A stretch of DNA of 52,876 nucleotides from an uncultured Methylotenera sp. (GTDB taxonomy: Bacteria > Pseudomonadota > Gammaproteobacteria > Burkholderiales > Methylophilaceae), in assembly GCF_946479685.1 (NCBI RefSeq), contig NZ_CAMLGS010000016.1, positions 1 through 52,876 of the forward strand. The letters are read 5' to 3'. The first letter of the stretch is position 1; the number at the start of each line of letters is the position of its first letter. Positions 25,945-37,386 of the stretch are shown here, one piece after another. The notes beneath the pieces are model-generated. The model was not told where the DNA came from. It did no database searches and saw only the letters and a list, made by a program, of their open reading frames with translations. Both the position numbers and the translations under genes were made by a program.

Positions 25945-26904
25945 TTACTCCCGCTTTCTGGTTGCAATCAGGCTCAGCAGCATGCTGGTACCCAGCACCG
26001 CCACTACTACCCCCAGCGATACCGCCACCGGCACTTTAAACCATTCTACTATCAGCATTTTGGTACCGATAAAGATCAATACCAGCGCCAAACCGAACTT
26101 GAGCAAGTGAAAGCGCTCCGCCATATCCGCCAGTAAGAAATACAAGGCACGCAAACCTAATATGGCAAAAATATTAGAGGTAAACACAATGAACGGGTCA
26201 TCAGTCACCGCAAAAATCGCCGGGATACTATCCATGGCAAAAATCACATCCGAAAATTCAATCAGTACCAATACCAAAAACATAGGGGTAAACCAGCGTA
26301 CGCCGTTTTGCGTAATCCAGAATTTATCCGCATGGTAATGGTCGGTAATACGCATATGCTGACGCAGCCATTTTAATAATGGATTAGTCGCCAAATTAGG
26401 CTCATGGTCGGCAAACACAAACATCTTGATACCGGTGATCAATAAAAACGCACCAAACACGTATAGCACCCAGTGAAACTCAGCAATTAGCCATGCCCCG
26501 ACCAGTATCATCAGCGCACGTAAAATAATCGCTCCTAGCACCCCGTACACCAATATGCGCTTTTGATACTCCAGCGGCACCGAGAAATAGCTAAATATCA
26601 TCACAAACACAAAGATGTTATCCATAGCCAAGGTTTTTTCCAGCAAGTAACCCGTCAGGTACTCCATGGCTCTGGCATCGGCGATCGCCCTGCCACTGGT
26701 ATGGTCCAGCCAGGCCCATAACGCTGCACCAAACAGCATGGCCAAGCTAAACCACACCACAGACCAAATCAGCGCCTCACGTGCGCCTACCTTGTGTGCG
26801 CCTTTGCGTCCTAATGCAAACATATCTATAGCCAGCATTACCACCACAAATACGCCAAACCCGGCCCACATCCACCAGGCACCTACCGACTCTAATTCAC
26901 TCAT
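25945..26904 (-). CDS. TerC family integral membrane protein (Alx-like)
   Basis: The 319-residue protein has about nine membrane helices. It carries TerC-type acidic intramembrane motifs: MLEKTLAMDNIFVFVMIFSYF-like (LEKTLAMDNIFVFV) and LIEFSDVIFAMDSIPAIFAVTDDPFIVFTSNIFAILGLRALYF. Homologues such as E. coli Alx export manganese, and TerC proteins also help metallate secreted enzymes. I saw no yybP-ykoY manganese riboswitch in the roughly 150-base leader. The gene is monocistronic or follows htpX. Confidence 0.93.
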   Translation of the reverse strand: MSELESVGAWWMWAGFGVFVVVMLAIDMFALGRKGAHKVGAREALIWSVVWFSLAMLFGAALWAWLDHTSGRAIADARAMEYLTGYLLEKTLAMDNIFVFVMIFSYFSVPLEYQKRILVYGVLGAIILRALMILVGAWLIAEFHWVLYVFGAFLLITGIKMFVFADHEPNLATNPLLKWLRQHMRITDHYHADKFWITQNGVRWFTPMFLVLVLIEFSDVIFAMDSIPAIFAVTDDPFIVFTSNIFAILGLRALYFLLADMAERFHLLKFGLALVLIFIGTKMLIVEWFKVPVAVSLGVVVAVLGTSMLLSLIATRKRE

Positions 26905-26969
26905 ATGTGCCTCTCATTTTATTTATCACTTTATCCATCCGGCGTTGCGCTAACGCTGCCGAACATAAA

Positions 26970-27002
26970 TAAGGCCGAGAAATATCGGTTATATCTCTCA
27001 GC
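26970..27002 (-). terminator. Imperfect hairpin between htpX and the terC-like gene
   Basis: On the minus strand ggctgagagatat pairs with atatttctcggcc, allowing two G-U pairs, followed by TTATTTAT. It may end the htpX transcript before the TerC-family gene. Confidence 0.55.
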
Positions 27003-27052
27003 CCTAATTAATTACTACTACATCAGCCACCTAGTAAACGGCAGCTTATTAT

Positions 27053-27925
27053 TTATTGTGCTTCACGCAATGCGGCAATACGCTCATCCAAACCCGGGTG
27101 GCTAGCGAATAGTTTTGATAAGCCACCTTTGCCGGATATACCAAATGCTGCCATTTGCTCAGGTAATGCTGAAGGCTCATGCTGTGCCTGCAAGCGTTGC
27201 AGCGCTGCAATCATCTTGTTCTTGCTTGATAATTTAGCCGCACCAGCATCCGCCCTAAACTCACGTTGACGTGAGAACCACATCACTATGATAGACGCCA
27301 AAATACCCAATACGAATTGCGCAATCATCATGGTGATAAAGAATGCAGGGCCAGTGCCACGTTCGGTTTTAAACACTACCTTATCCACCACATAGCCAAT
27401 CACGCGTGATAAGAACATCACAAACGTATTCACCACACCTTGAATCAAGGTCAGCGTGACCATATCACCATTGGCAATGTGCGATACCTCATGCGCCAGC
27501 ACCGCTTCAGCCTCATCTCGCGTCATGGCATTCAATAAGCCGCTAGAAACTGCCACTAATGAGCTATTTTTAGTCATGCCGGTAGCAAATGCATTGACTT
27601 CAGGTGTGTCAAAAATAGCCACTTCCGGCATTTTGATACCCACGGCATCTGCTTGCGCACGCACGGTTTTCACCAACCAGATCTCAGTCGGAGTACGCGC
27701 CTCTTCAATCACTACTGCACCGGACATGCGTTTTGCTGTCCATTTGGAAATTGCCAATGAGATAAACGCACCGCCAAAACCCATAATGGCTGAAAAAGCC
27801 AATAAGCTACTTAGATTCAAACCATTCGCATTTAAATATGGTTCTACCCCCAAGATACGCATGGTGATAGACAGCACAAACACGATGGCTAAGTTGGTTG
27901 CTAGAAAATATAAAATACGTTTCAT
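27053..27925 (-). CDS. htpX: Membrane zinc metalloprotease HtpX
   Basis: HtpX is an M48 inner-membrane protease that degrades misfolded membrane proteins. The start is set at ATG 27925 ([11 protein letters not shown]), because AAGGAG precedes it, giving 290 residues. Two N-terminal membrane helices come first, then the zinc motif [10 protein letters not shown] (HExxH), two further helices, and [11 protein letters not shown] with the third metal ligand. The length is typical (about 290). Most homologues are under envelope-stress control; no such site is evident here. Confidence 0.96.
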   Translation of the reverse strand: MKRILYFLATNLAIVFVLSITMRILGVEPYLNANGLNLSSLLAFSAIMGFGGAFISLAISKWTAKRMSGAVVIEEARTPTEIWLVKTVRAQADAVGIKMPEVAIFDTPEVNAFATGMTKNSSLVAVSSGLLNAMTRDEAEAVLAHEVSHIANGDMVTLTLIQGVVNTFVMFLSRVIGYVVDKVVFKTERGTGPAFFITMMIAQFVLGILASIIVMWFSRQREFRADAGAAKLSSKNKMIAALQRLQAQHEPSALPEQMAAFGISGKGGLSKLFASHPGLDERIAALREAQ

Positions 27926-28065
27926 ATGGTCTCCTTCGGTTGAATCAACGCTTAATTTATTCAAGCATGATTATCATGCTGCTACTTTAGTCTGTTTCTA
28001 TATTCAATAAAAGCAGAATATTTCTGATTGATTGTTCGGTTTTTACGAGCTATTGTTTACCTAAT

Positions 28066-28953
28066 ATGATTAATTACAAACAATTCCATTACTTTTGGGC
28101 GGTGGCAAAAGCTGGCAGCATCGTAAAAGCGAGCAAGCAGCTACATTTAACGCCACAAACCATCAGCGGACAAATTGCTATTCTTGAAGCCTCTCTTGGT
28201 GTTTCACTATTCAGAAAAGTCGGGCGCGGTATAGAGCTTACCGAAACAGGTGAGTTAGCACTCACATATGCAGACGACATATTCCAAACAGGTAATGCCT
28301 TAGAAGAAACATTGCGCGCCGGCTCCAAAGAACGCTCTCGCCTATTTAGAGTGGGTATTTCCGATGCCGTTCCCAAATCCATCGCCTATCGCCTACTGGC
28401 GCCCGCCATGTCCTTAGCGGAGCCGATTAAAATCATTTGCCGTGAAGGTAAACTGGAGTCTTTGCTTGGCGAGCTTGCCATTCATAGACTAGATTTAGTG
28501 CTTTCAGACCGGCCGATGCCGAGTGAAATTGATATTAAAGGCCGTAGCCAGCAGCTATTAGCATGCGGCTTAAGCTTCTTTGCGGCCCCTGCCCTGATAC
28601 AGGCTGCTGAGCTCGAGTTTCCACAACATTTAACTAACACGCCATTACTGGTGCCGGGTGAAGACAGTGCGGTACGTAAACGCCTGATGTCTTGGCTCAA
28701 TACCTTACGTATCCAGCCGCAGATCGCGGGCGAGTTTGATGATAGTGCGCTTATGCGTGCCTTTGGCCAAGCAGGTGTGGGTATCTTCTGTGCGCCTTCC
28801 ATCATTGCGGACGAAGTCAAGGCTCAGCACAATGTCGCCAAGATTGGTGAAACTGACCAAGTAATTGAACGGTTTTATGCAATTTCGGTTGAGCGCAGGG
28901 CCAATCACCCGGGGGTTATCGCGGTTAATGCTGCTTCATCGAGCATAAGTTAA
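28066..28953 (+). CDS. LysR-type regulator, NhaR-like
   Basis: The 295-residue protein has an N-terminal winged helix (MINYKQFHYFWAVAKAGSIVKASKQLHLTPQTISGQIAILEASLGVSLFRKVGRG). The wording closely follows NhaR, the activator of the sodium/proton antiporter gene nhaA in E. coli. The effector domain (VGISDAVPKSIAYRLL, DLVLSDRPMP, ...) also fits. No nhaA is next to it, so its targets must be elsewhere or different. Its stop overlaps the convergent UPF0158 gene by four bases. Confidence 0.88.
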   Translation: MINYKQFHYFWAVAKAGSIVKASKQLHLTPQTISGQIAILEASLGVSLFRKVGRGIELTETGELALTYADDIFQTGNALEETLRAGSKERSRLFRVGISDAVPKSIAYRLLAPAMSLAEPIKIICREGKLESLLGELAIHRLDLVLSDRPMPSEIDIKGRSQQLLACGLSFFAAPALIQAAELEFPQHLTNTPLLVPGEDSAVRKRLMSWLNTLRIQPQIAGEFDDSALMRAFGQAGVGIFCAPSIIADEVKAQHNVAKIGETDQVIERFYAISVERRANHPGVIAVNAASSSIS

Positions 28954-29396
28954 GGTGATTCATGCAACACTTGAATTTGGTTTTGCTCGCACCAGGCGAT
29001 CAGCGCATCATCTGAAGCACGCTCTTCAAACGCATACCATTTTTCCAGTAAACCTTGATACTGCAGCATGTCTTTAAAGCGCCGGTAAGCGCCCCGTTTG
29101 CGGAATAAACTTGCAACAAAGTTATACTCGTGCGGCAATTCCTGATCGATAAAAGACAAAGCTAAGCCCTGACCCAGCTTTAACGCATTTTTATGCGGTA
29201 TCTCTATGTAATTTGTTGAGGTTGCAAGGTCATGCGGCACCTCCTCCTCTAACTCTAGTATGCTGGATGTCCAATAAATTGCACCCGTGCCTTTATCGAT
29301 ATAAGCATGATGCTGTGATGGCGAACCAGAGCCCACAAACTCGAACGCATTTCTAATTTCAGTAAAATTTACACTAAGCATTACGCATTCACTCAT
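28950..29396 (-). CDS. UPF0158 family protein
   Basis: The start is placed at ATG 29396 (MSECVMLSVN), which overlaps the end of the HxlR gene (ATGAGTGA), giving 148 residues. A second start at the next Met (29381) is possible. Recognisable parts are YIDKGTGAIYWTS, LALSFIDQELP, a run ending RFKDMLQYQGLLEKWYAFEERASDDALIAWCEQNQIQVL, typical of UPF0158 proteins. The family is of unknown function. The overlap suggests co-transcription with the HxlR-type regulator. Confidence 0.8.
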   Translation of the reverse strand: MSECVMLSVNFTEIRNAFEFVGSGSPSQHHAYIDKGTGAIYWTSSILELEEEVPHDLATSTNYIEIPHKNALKLGQGLALSFIDQELPHEYNFVASLFRKRGAYRRFKDMLQYQGLLEKWYAFEERASDDALIAWCEQNQIQVLHESP

Positions 29397-29793
29397 CGCT
29401 GTGTTGAGCCATACCAGCACCCTGGGCTTCTAAAATTCTGGGTAAATTAATTTCAATCCAATCCACCAGCAACTCAACCTGCTTTGCCAGCTCCTCCCCC
29501 AGTGGCGTTAATGAATACTCCACATGCGGCGGCACTACCGGATAAGAAACTCGCAGCACAAAACCATCCATCTCTAATGTTTGCAGCGTTTGCGCCAACA
29601 TTTTCTCACTCACGCCGCTTAATTTACGGCGTAGATCACTGAATCTATGCATACCTTGCAGTAATGCAACCAGCACCAAGCCGCCCCAGCGATTGGTCAC
29701 ATGTTTCAGTATTTCACGTGATGGACATTGGTCTGAAAATACCTCTCCACGCAGCATGCGCTCAGATATGGTGATTGCTTGTTGTGTTGTCAT
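29389..29793 (-). CDS. HxlR family transcriptional regulator (QorR-like)
   Basis: The 134-residue winged-helix protein has the family pattern CPSREILKHVTNRWGGLVLVALLQGMHRFSDLRRKLSGVSEKMLAQTLQTLEMDGFVLRVSYPVVPPHVEYSLTPLGEEL. The single Cys 23 just ahead of the DNA-binding part (DQCPSRE) is the typical redox/electrophile-sensing position. It is divergent from the QorB-like reductase gene, and the shared spacer carries a palindrome plus an extra half site. Self-repression and control of the reductase, relieved by quinones or aldehydes, is the likely scheme (family-based inference). Confidence 0.92.
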   Translation of the reverse strand: MTTQQAITISERMLRGEVFSDQCPSREILKHVTNRWGGLVLVALLQGMHRFSDLRRKLSGVSEKMLAQTLQTLEMDGFVLRVSYPVVPPHVEYSLTPLGEELAKQVELLVDWIEINLPRILEAQGAGMAQHSDE

Positions 29794-29795
29794 GA

Positions 29796-29832
29796 TACTT
29801 ACCTTTTTGTACGTACTTACTAATTGTAAGTA
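29796..29832. promoter_or_regulatory. Operator candidate for the HxlR regulator
   Basis: TACTTAC (29814-29820) and GTAAGTA (29826-29832) form a perfect 7-5-7 inverted repeat. An additional TACTTAC half site lies at 29796-29802, 18 bases upstream. HxlR proteins bind such TAC-type palindromes in the divergent spacer. Confidence 0.82.
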
Positions 29833-29882
29833 TATAGATTATGATGCATTACACCAATTCATTTTTTGTACTAGAAAGGTTA

Positions 29883-30734
29883 ATGATGATCGTTATTACC
29901 GGCGCAACCGGCCAATTAGGCCGCTTAGTGATAGCCGCACTTTTAAAAAAAATCCCTGCCACCAACATAGTGGCAGCCGTTCGCAACCCAGATAAAGCCA
30001 AAGACCTGGCCGATTTAGGGGTTCAAGTACGTTATGCTGATTACAGCCAACCTCAATCTTGGGATGCAGCGTTAGCAGGCGCGAGCAAAGTGTTACTGAT
30101 CTCCTCCAGTGAAATCGGCCAGCGCTTTGCACAGCACCGCACCGTGATAGATGCCGCAAAAAGAGCCAATGTTCAGTTACTTGCTTATACCAGTGTGTTA
30201 CATGCTGATACTTCACCACTAGGCTTGGCGGCAGAGCACCTAACAACCGAACAATACTTGGCTGATTCTAACCTACCATTTGTATTACTGCGCCACGGCT
30301 GGTACACCGAGAACTACACCGGCTCCCTAGCCACCAGCATTGCCCACGGCACACTTTATGGCAGCGCCGGCGACGGAAAAATTGCCTCAGCCAGCCGTGC
30401 AGACTACGCTGAAGCCGATGCAACCGTGCTCACTACCGATAATCAAGCGGGTAAAGTGTATGAGTTAGCCGGAGATAATGCTTACACACTGACAGAGCTA
30501 GCGGCCGAAGTATCGCAACAAACTGAAAAAACCATAAACTACGCCAATTTACCCGAGCAAGAGTATCAAGCACTACTGGTAAATGTTGGCCTGCCAGATA
30601 TTTTTGCAAACCTGATTGCTGATTCAGACACAGGTGCCTCTAAAGGCGCACTTTATGACAACAGCAAACAGCTTAGCCAGTTAATCGGCAGAGCAACTAC
30701 GCCATTGGCAGCGACCATCGCGGCAGCTATCTAA
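29883..30734 (+). CDS. NmrA-like NAD(P)H-dependent oxidoreductase, QorB-like
   Basis: The start is one of two adjacent ATGs at 29883 or 29886 (MMIVITGATGQLG) after AGAAAGG; an upstream frame extension lacks a ribosome-binding site. The protein has about 283 residues with the dinucleotide loop ITGATGQLGRLVIAAL. The quinone-oxidoreductase-2-like body contains LLISSSEIGQRFAQHRTVIDAAKRANV, YTSVLHADTSPLGLAAEH and LRHGWYTENYTGSL. It would reduce quinones with NADPH. It is divergent from the HxlR regulator. Confidence 0.92.
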   Translation: MMIVITGATGQLGRLVIAALLKKIPATNIVAAVRNPDKAKDLADLGVQVRYADYSQPQSWDAALAGASKVLLISSSEIGQRFAQHRTVIDAAKRANVQLLAYTSVLHADTSPLGLAAEHLTTEQYLADSNLPFVLLRHGWYTENYTGSLATSIAHGTLYGSAGDGKIASASRADYAEADATVLTTDNQAGKVYELAGDNAYTLTELAAEVSQQTEKTINYANLPEQEYQALLVNVGLPDIFANLIADSDTGASKGALYDNSKQLSQLIGRATTPLAATIAAAI

Positions 30735-30778
30735 GTCGGTTACACTAAAGATTTGCAGTTATCCCAAGTTGAATAAAC

Positions 30779-30811
30779 AAAACGGCAACCAAATGGTTGC
30801 CGTTTTTTTAA
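30779..30811. terminator. Intrinsic terminator between the QorB-like gene and gyrB
   Basis: aacggcaacc (30781-30790) pairs with ggttgccgtt (30795-30804) around AAAT, followed by a long T-run. Confidence 0.93.
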
Positions 30812-30857
30812 ATCTGATTTTTTAGACTATTAGAACTTAAGTGAGATTTACTAAGAA

Positions 30858-33326
<2,469 letters not shown>

Positions 33327-33343
33327 CTAAAAATACTAAAGCT

Positions 33344-33359
33344 TGTTTCACGTGAAACA
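33344..33359. other. parS centromere site 1
   Basis: The perfect 16-bp palindrome TGTTTCACGTGAAACA matches the consensus ParB-binding parS sequence. It lies in the gyrB-dnaN spacer, about 3 kb from the oriC candidate. Confidence 0.95.
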
Positions 33360-33364
33360 CTCGT

Positions 33365-34465
33365 TTAGATGCGCATTGGCATCACAACATATTTGTAATC
33401 CGGGTTATTTGGCAAGGTAATCAAGCAGCTGCTATTTGCATCGGCAAATGAAAAAGTCACTTGTTCACTATTGGTATTATTAAGTACATCAATGAGATAC
33501 GTCACATTAAAGCCAATATCTAGCGTATCACTGCCATAAGCGATTTCTAATTCTTCCTCTGCTTCTTCCTGGTCACTATTGGTACTGATTAATTTTAAAT
33601 TATTGTTGCTCAATACCATGCGAATACCGCGATATTTTTCATTCGACAAAATCGAAGCACGTTGCATTGCTAACAACACACCCAAACGCTCTGTAGTAAA
33701 GGTATTTTGATGACCAGTCGGGATCACGCGGTTGTAATCAGGGAACTTACCATCAATCACTTTAGAAATCAGCCTAATATTACCAAAACTAAAGTTAACT
33801 TGGTTGTTGGCAATTTCTACACTCACGTCTTCTTCACTGTCATCCAAGAGCTTGATTAACTCAATCACAGTCTTACGAGGCAAGATAACGTCTTGTTTTT
33901 CATAGTTTTGTTTTAATTCTGTAGAGGTAAAACTCAGGCGGTGACCATCTGTACCTACAATATTTAAACGATTAGCAACTACTTCAACCAATAAGCCATT
34001 CAAGTAATAACGAATGTCTTGTTGCGCCATGGCAAATTCTACTTGTTTCAACAATTCCTTGAGCTGTCTTTGCGGAATTGTAATTACCGTGCCTTGTGAC
34101 TGAGTTTTAGTCATCACAGGGTAATCAGCAGCTGGCAAGGTTTGTAAATTAAAACGGCTCTTACCTGCTTTCACAGTAATACGGCTGTCATTAGTTGCCA
34201 TATTGATATCAGAGTTATCTGGTAATGAGCGGCAAATATCTAATAGTTTTTTAGCTGATATCGTTGTTGAAAAATCATTGCTGGTAGCGCTGTCCACAGA
34301 TAAGGAAATTTGCATTTCTAAATCTGTTGCGGTGAGATGAATTTTATTCTGTTTAGTTTCCAGTAATAAGTTAGACAAAATAGGTAAGGTATGTCTCTTT
34401 TCTACAATACTGGTCACTGAAGTTAACGGTTTTAATAACGTTTCTCTGTTGATTTGTATATTCAT
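33365..34465 (-). CDS. dnaN: DNA polymerase III sliding clamp (beta subunit)
   Basis: The clamp tethers DNA polymerase III. The 366-residue protein has the usual three-fold fold, starting MNIQINRETLLKPLTSVTSIVEKRHTLPILSNLLLET. The terminal PNNPDYKYVVMPMRI carries the conserved MP-x-R-hydrophobic end. It lies between dnaA and gyrB; the roughly 90-base gap to gyrB holds a parS site instead of recF. Confidence 0.98.
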   Translation of the reverse strand: MNIQINRETLLKPLTSVTSIVEKRHTLPILSNLLLETKQNKIHLTATDLEMQISLSVDSATSNDFSTTISAKKLLDICRSLPDNSDINMATNDSRITVKAGKSRFNLQTLPAADYPVMTKTQSQGTVITIPQRQLKELLKQVEFAMAQQDIRYYLNGLLVEVVANRLNIVGTDGHRLSFTSTELKQNYEKQDVILPRKTVIELIKLLDDSEEDVSVEIANNQVNFSFGNIRLISKVIDGKFPDYNRVIPTGHQNTFTTERLGVLLAMQRASILSNEKYRGIRMVLSNNNLKLISTNSDQEEAEEELEIAYGSDTLDIGFNVTYLIDVLNNTNSEQVTFSFADANSSCLITLPNNPDYKYVVMPMRI

Positions 34466-34523
34466 CTCTTTAACCTAAATAATATATATATAAAATAATA
34501 ACAATAATAATGTTGCATTTTTT

Positions 34524-34532
34524 TGTGCATAA
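34524..34532 (-). promoter_or_regulatory. DnaA box in the dnaA-dnaN spacer
   Basis: TGTGCATAA on the plus strand (TTATGCACA on the minus) matches TTATNCACA. A one-mismatch CTATCCACA sits at 34659-34667. The 250-base spacer is very AT-rich, so it may assist initiation or regulate dnaN. Confidence 0.6.
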
Positions 34533-34714
34533 CTACTTTTTATTTAATATTTTCAATAGCTTGCAACAAATTTTCTTTTCTTGGTAAATCCATAATCTAC
34601 TGTGGGTCAATTGTTGATTAAATTTTCCAATTTTCTTAATCACAACCTTATGCTAATTCTATCCACAACTTATCCTTACCTCAGTTGCTTAAAAATTAAG
34701 CTGATTTTTACTAT

Positions 34715-36136
34715 TTAATCTCGAATTACCTGTACTAAGAACCCGATATCCCTAGCAATAGTTGCATCATTTTGTCTTAACTGATCAATCTCATCGCAGG
34801 CATGCATCACAGTGGTGTGGTGTCTGCCGCCAAATGCCTCGCCAATTTCAGGGAAGCTATGGTTGGTTAATTCACGCGATAAAGCCATGGCAATTTGTCT
34901 AGGACGTGCAAAATTACGTGTTCGTTTCTTGCTGTACATCTCTGCTACTTTAATTTTGTAGTAGTCAGCTACCGTCTTCTGTATGTTTTCCATGGTGACC
35001 TGGCGACCACGCACCGCGATTAAGTCACGTAAGGCATCTTTAGCCAGGTGTACATCAATGGCATGACCTGTGAACTTAGACATCGCAATAATGCGGTTTA
35101 AAGCCCCTTCCAGCTCACGTACGCTAGACCTAATCTGTTTTGCGATAAAAAATGCAACATCTTCTGGCAGGTTAAGATTTACCGCTTCTGCTTTTTTCAG
35201 CAAAATCGCCACGCGCATTTCCAGCTCAGGCGGCTCTACCGCCACAGTTAAACCCCAGCTAAAGCGGGTTCTTAAGCGCTCATCTACGTCGGCAATTTCT
35301 TTAGGGTAAGTATCACAGGTGATAACAATTTGCTTTTTTGCTTCAATTAGCGAGTTAAACGCATAGAAAAACTCTTCTTGCGTACGTGTTTTTTTAGCAA
35401 AAAACTGAATATCATCAATCAGCAATAAATCCAGTGAATGGTATTGGCGTTTAAATTCATCAAACGCCTTATGCTCATAGGCTTTTACCACATCAGATAC
35501 ATAGCGCTCGGCATGTAAATAACGAATCTTCGCATCAGGGTTATGTAGTCTTAATTCGTTACCGATGGCTTGCAGCAAGTGAGTTTTACCTAAACCTACC
35601 CCACCATAGATAAATAACGGGTTGTAGGCACTGCCTGGGTTTTCAGCTACCTGGATTGCCGCCGCGCGAGCTAATTGGTTGGCACGGCCGGTGACGTAAT
35701 TATTGAAGTTAAAGGTAGGGTTTAAATTAGAAGTGTCGGTCTTTTTACCAGCAGATGCTGCGGTTTTTTTTGTTTTGGCCAATACTTCACTTAAATTCTG
35801 TTTAATGCTCTCGGATTTAATTGCCTCGACCGGCAGGTTTTCCTCAACAACGGTTTTTGCTACTTTTTTAGCTGGAGCGGCGGCTGGCGCAGGTTTTGTC
35901 GCAGCGTCACCTAGCACTAATTCAATTTGGATATCAGGCTGGTGCTCTTCCGCAAATTGTTCAATTTTTTTTAAAAAACGATCTTTAACCCACTGCATCA
36001 CAAAGCGGTTAGGCGCAAAAATACGCACAGCATCCCCGTTTACTTCGGTTTGCAGCGGTTTGATCCAAGTATTGAATTGTTGTGCTGAAAGTTCTTTCTG
36101 AAATTTAGAAAGACAAGCAGGCCAAAAATTTTCCAT
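34715..36136 (-). CDS. dnaA: Chromosomal replication initiator DnaA
   Basis: The 473-residue protein has domain I (FWPACLSKFQKELSAQQFNTWIKPL), a Lys/Ala-rich linker (about 78-140), and the AAA+ domain with Walker A GGVGLGKT (178-185) and Walker B LLLIDDIQFF. The DNA-binding domain IV carries the GGRHHTTVMHACDEI signature. It melts oriC and loads the helicase. It points away from the rpmH side; the adjoining 326-base spacer contains a perfect DnaA box. Confidence 0.99.
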   Translation of the reverse strand: MENFWPACLSKFQKELSAQQFNTWIKPLQTEVNGDAVRIFAPNRFVMQWVKDRFLKKIEQFAEEHQPDIQIELVLGDAATKPAPAAAPAKKVAKTVVEENLPVEAIKSESIKQNLSEVLAKTKKTAASAGKKTDTSNLNPTFNFNNYVTGRANQLARAAAIQVAENPGSAYNPLFIYGGVGLGKTHLLQAIGNELRLHNPDAKIRYLHAERYVSDVVKAYEHKAFDEFKRQYHSLDLLLIDDIQFFAKKTRTQEEFFYAFNSLIEAKKQIVITCDTYPKEIADVDERLRTRFSWGLTVAVEPPELEMRVAILLKKAEAVNLNLPEDVAFFIAKQIRSSVRELEGALNRIIAMSKFTGHAIDVHLAKDALRDLIAVRGRQVTMENIQKTVADYYKIKVAEMYSKKRTRNFARPRQIAMALSRELTNHSFPEIGEAFGGRHHTTVMHACDEIDQLRQNDATIARDIGFLVQVIRD

Positions 36137-36462
36137 CTGTAATGATATACCTTAGTTTGTACAGTTATTTTTAACTAACGTATTGAAATAACAACGATTG
36201 TGTGAGAGTAACTTATTGTTTTTATTTTATATTTTGGTAAAATTGCGTACAACTAAACGCTAATCTATCCACTGCATTTTAGCTGGTTTGGCACAACTTA
36301 TCCACAGCCATTTTGAAAATTAACGAATTTAATTTTTATAAATTAAAACTGATAATAATTAAAAAGTTAGGCTGATTAATAAAAGTAAATAAACGTTGAC
36401 AAAACACTGCGTTATCGGGTCTAATAGCGCCCTTTGTAGCATTTTGCTCGTCGGAGATTCAC
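36137..36462. other. Candidate replication origin (oriC) between dnaA and rpmH
   Basis: This 326-base AT-rich spacer separates divergent dnaA and rpmH, a classical origin position. It holds one perfect DnaA box TTATCCACA (36298-36306), a weaker CTATCCACT about 35 bases before it, and a long AT-rich tract (roughly 36310-36390) suited to unwinding. Fewer strong boxes than in E. coli; further boxes lie in the dnaA-dnaN spacer. Confidence 0.75.
36396..36425 (+). promoter_or_regulatory. Sigma-70 promoter of rpmH
   Basis: TTGACA (36396-36401) and TCTAAT (36420-36425) are spaced by 18 bases, about 40 bases before the rpmH start. This is one of the few clear consensus promoters in the window. Confidence 0.75.
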
Positions 36463-36597
36463 ATGAAACGTACATATCAACCTTCAAAAACACGTCGCGC
36501 ACGTACACATGGCTTTTTAGTTCGTATGAAAACTAAAGGTGGTCGTGCTGTTATCGCTGCTCGTCGCGCAAAAGGTCGTTCACGCTTAGGTCTATAA
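36463..36597 (+). CDS. rpmH: 50S ribosomal protein L34
   Basis: The 44-residue basic protein begins [18 protein letters not shown] and ends AKGRSRLGL, the invariant L34 pattern; its full length is 44, as expected. CGGAGA precedes the start. It is the first gene of the rpmH-rnpA-yidD-yidC-mnmE operon reading away from oriC. Confidence 0.99.
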   Translation: MKRTYQPSKTRRARTHGFLVRMKTKGGRAVIAARRAKGRSRLGL

Positions 36598-36599
36598 GT

Positions 36600-36621
36600 T
36601 AGTAACGCCGTAGGCGTTACT
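36600..36621 (+). terminator. Perfect hairpin between rpmH and rnpA (attenuator-like)
   Basis: agtaacgcc (36601-36609) pairs perfectly with ggcgttact (36613-36621) around a 3-base loop; the following TTTCGC is a weak T-run. It probably acts as a partial terminator or RNA-processing site so that little rnpA is made relative to rpmH. Confidence 0.7.
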
Positions 36622-36663
36622 TTCGCTGTATATGTTTTTCAATTACAGTAGAAACTTAATATA

Positions 36664-37074
36664 GTGCGCGCGCTTAGGTTTACGAAACAAGCTAAGCTTA
36701 TTAAAACGGATGAATTTTCATCCGTTTTTAATTTCCGCAAACGTATTTTTGCGCAATTCCTGGCAGTTCATTATCAACCTAATGTTTTAGGTCGTCCTCG
36801 TTTGGGTTTGGTTGTTGGGAAAAAGACAGCGAAATCGTCGGTACACAGAAACTACATGCGACGTGTGTTGCGGGAGTTTTTTCGGCTGCATCAACATGGC
36901 ATTAACCCGGTAGATCTGGTGGTGCGCGTGCAGAAAAAATTCAATAAAAAAGATTTTTTAGCTGTAGTGCAAGAGTTTGATTCTTTGCTCAATAAAGTTA
37001 ATCAACGCACCTCATTAAATTCACAGCAAAACAACACCAATGCTTCACCATTAAAAGGTAATCAGCCTTTATAA
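36664..37074 (+). CDS. rnpA: Ribonuclease P protein component
   Basis: RnpA is the protein subunit of RNase P that matures tRNA 5' ends. The 136-residue basic protein begins at GTG 36664 (MRALRFTKQAKLIKTDEFSSVF). It carries the RNR-like HRNYMRRVLREFFR motif. The Asn/Gln-rich tail (RTSLNSQQNNTNASPLKGNQPL) is non-conserved. A rpmH-rnpA hairpin precedes it. Confidence 0.96.
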   Translation: MRALRFTKQAKLIKTDEFSSVFNFRKRIFAQFLAVHYQPNVLGRPRLGLVVGKKTAKSSVHRNYMRRVLREFFRLHQHGINPVDLVVRVQKKFNKKDFLAVVQEFDSLLNKVNQRTSLNSQQNNTNASPLKGNQPL

Positions 37075-37123
37075 TGCATGATAATTGCTACATAGCAGGC
37101 ATGATGTTTGGGTGGTGGCGGTA

Positions 37124-37333
37124 ATGTCGCGTTTATTGATTTGGATGATTAAAGGATATCAATTTATTTTGAGTCCTTTTTTTGGGCAACAATGTCGTTT
37201 TTACCCTACTTGCTCACAATATGCTGTAGAGGCGATTCAAAAACACGGCGCTATACGCGGTGGTTACTACATGGTTCATCGGTTATGTCGCTGTCACCCC
37301 TGGTGTGAGGGTGGGCATGATCCAGTACCTTAA
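37124..37333 (+). CDS. yidD: Membrane protein insertion efficiency factor YidD
   Basis: The start is set at ATG 37124 (MSRLLIWMIKGYQFILSPFFGQQCRFYPTCSQYA), giving 69 residues, because the region before it is not conserved. The Cys-rich pattern CRFYPTCS, with HRLCRCHPW later and the GGHDPVP end, is diagnostic. It aids YidC-dependent membrane insertion and sits directly before yidC as usual. Confidence 0.96.
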   Translation: MSRLLIWMIKGYQFILSPFFGQQCRFYPTCSQYAVEAIQKHGAIRGGYYMVHRLCRCHPWCEGGHDPVP

Positions 37334-37386
37334 ATTCTCTTTTCAGTTGCATGACTAATATTTATATAGATTGCTTATAAAACAAT

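Noticed and set aside
26905..27052. Possible yybP-ykoY manganese riboswitch before the TerC-family gene
   Set aside because: The conserved aptamer core is not found; only a terminator-like hairpin is present.
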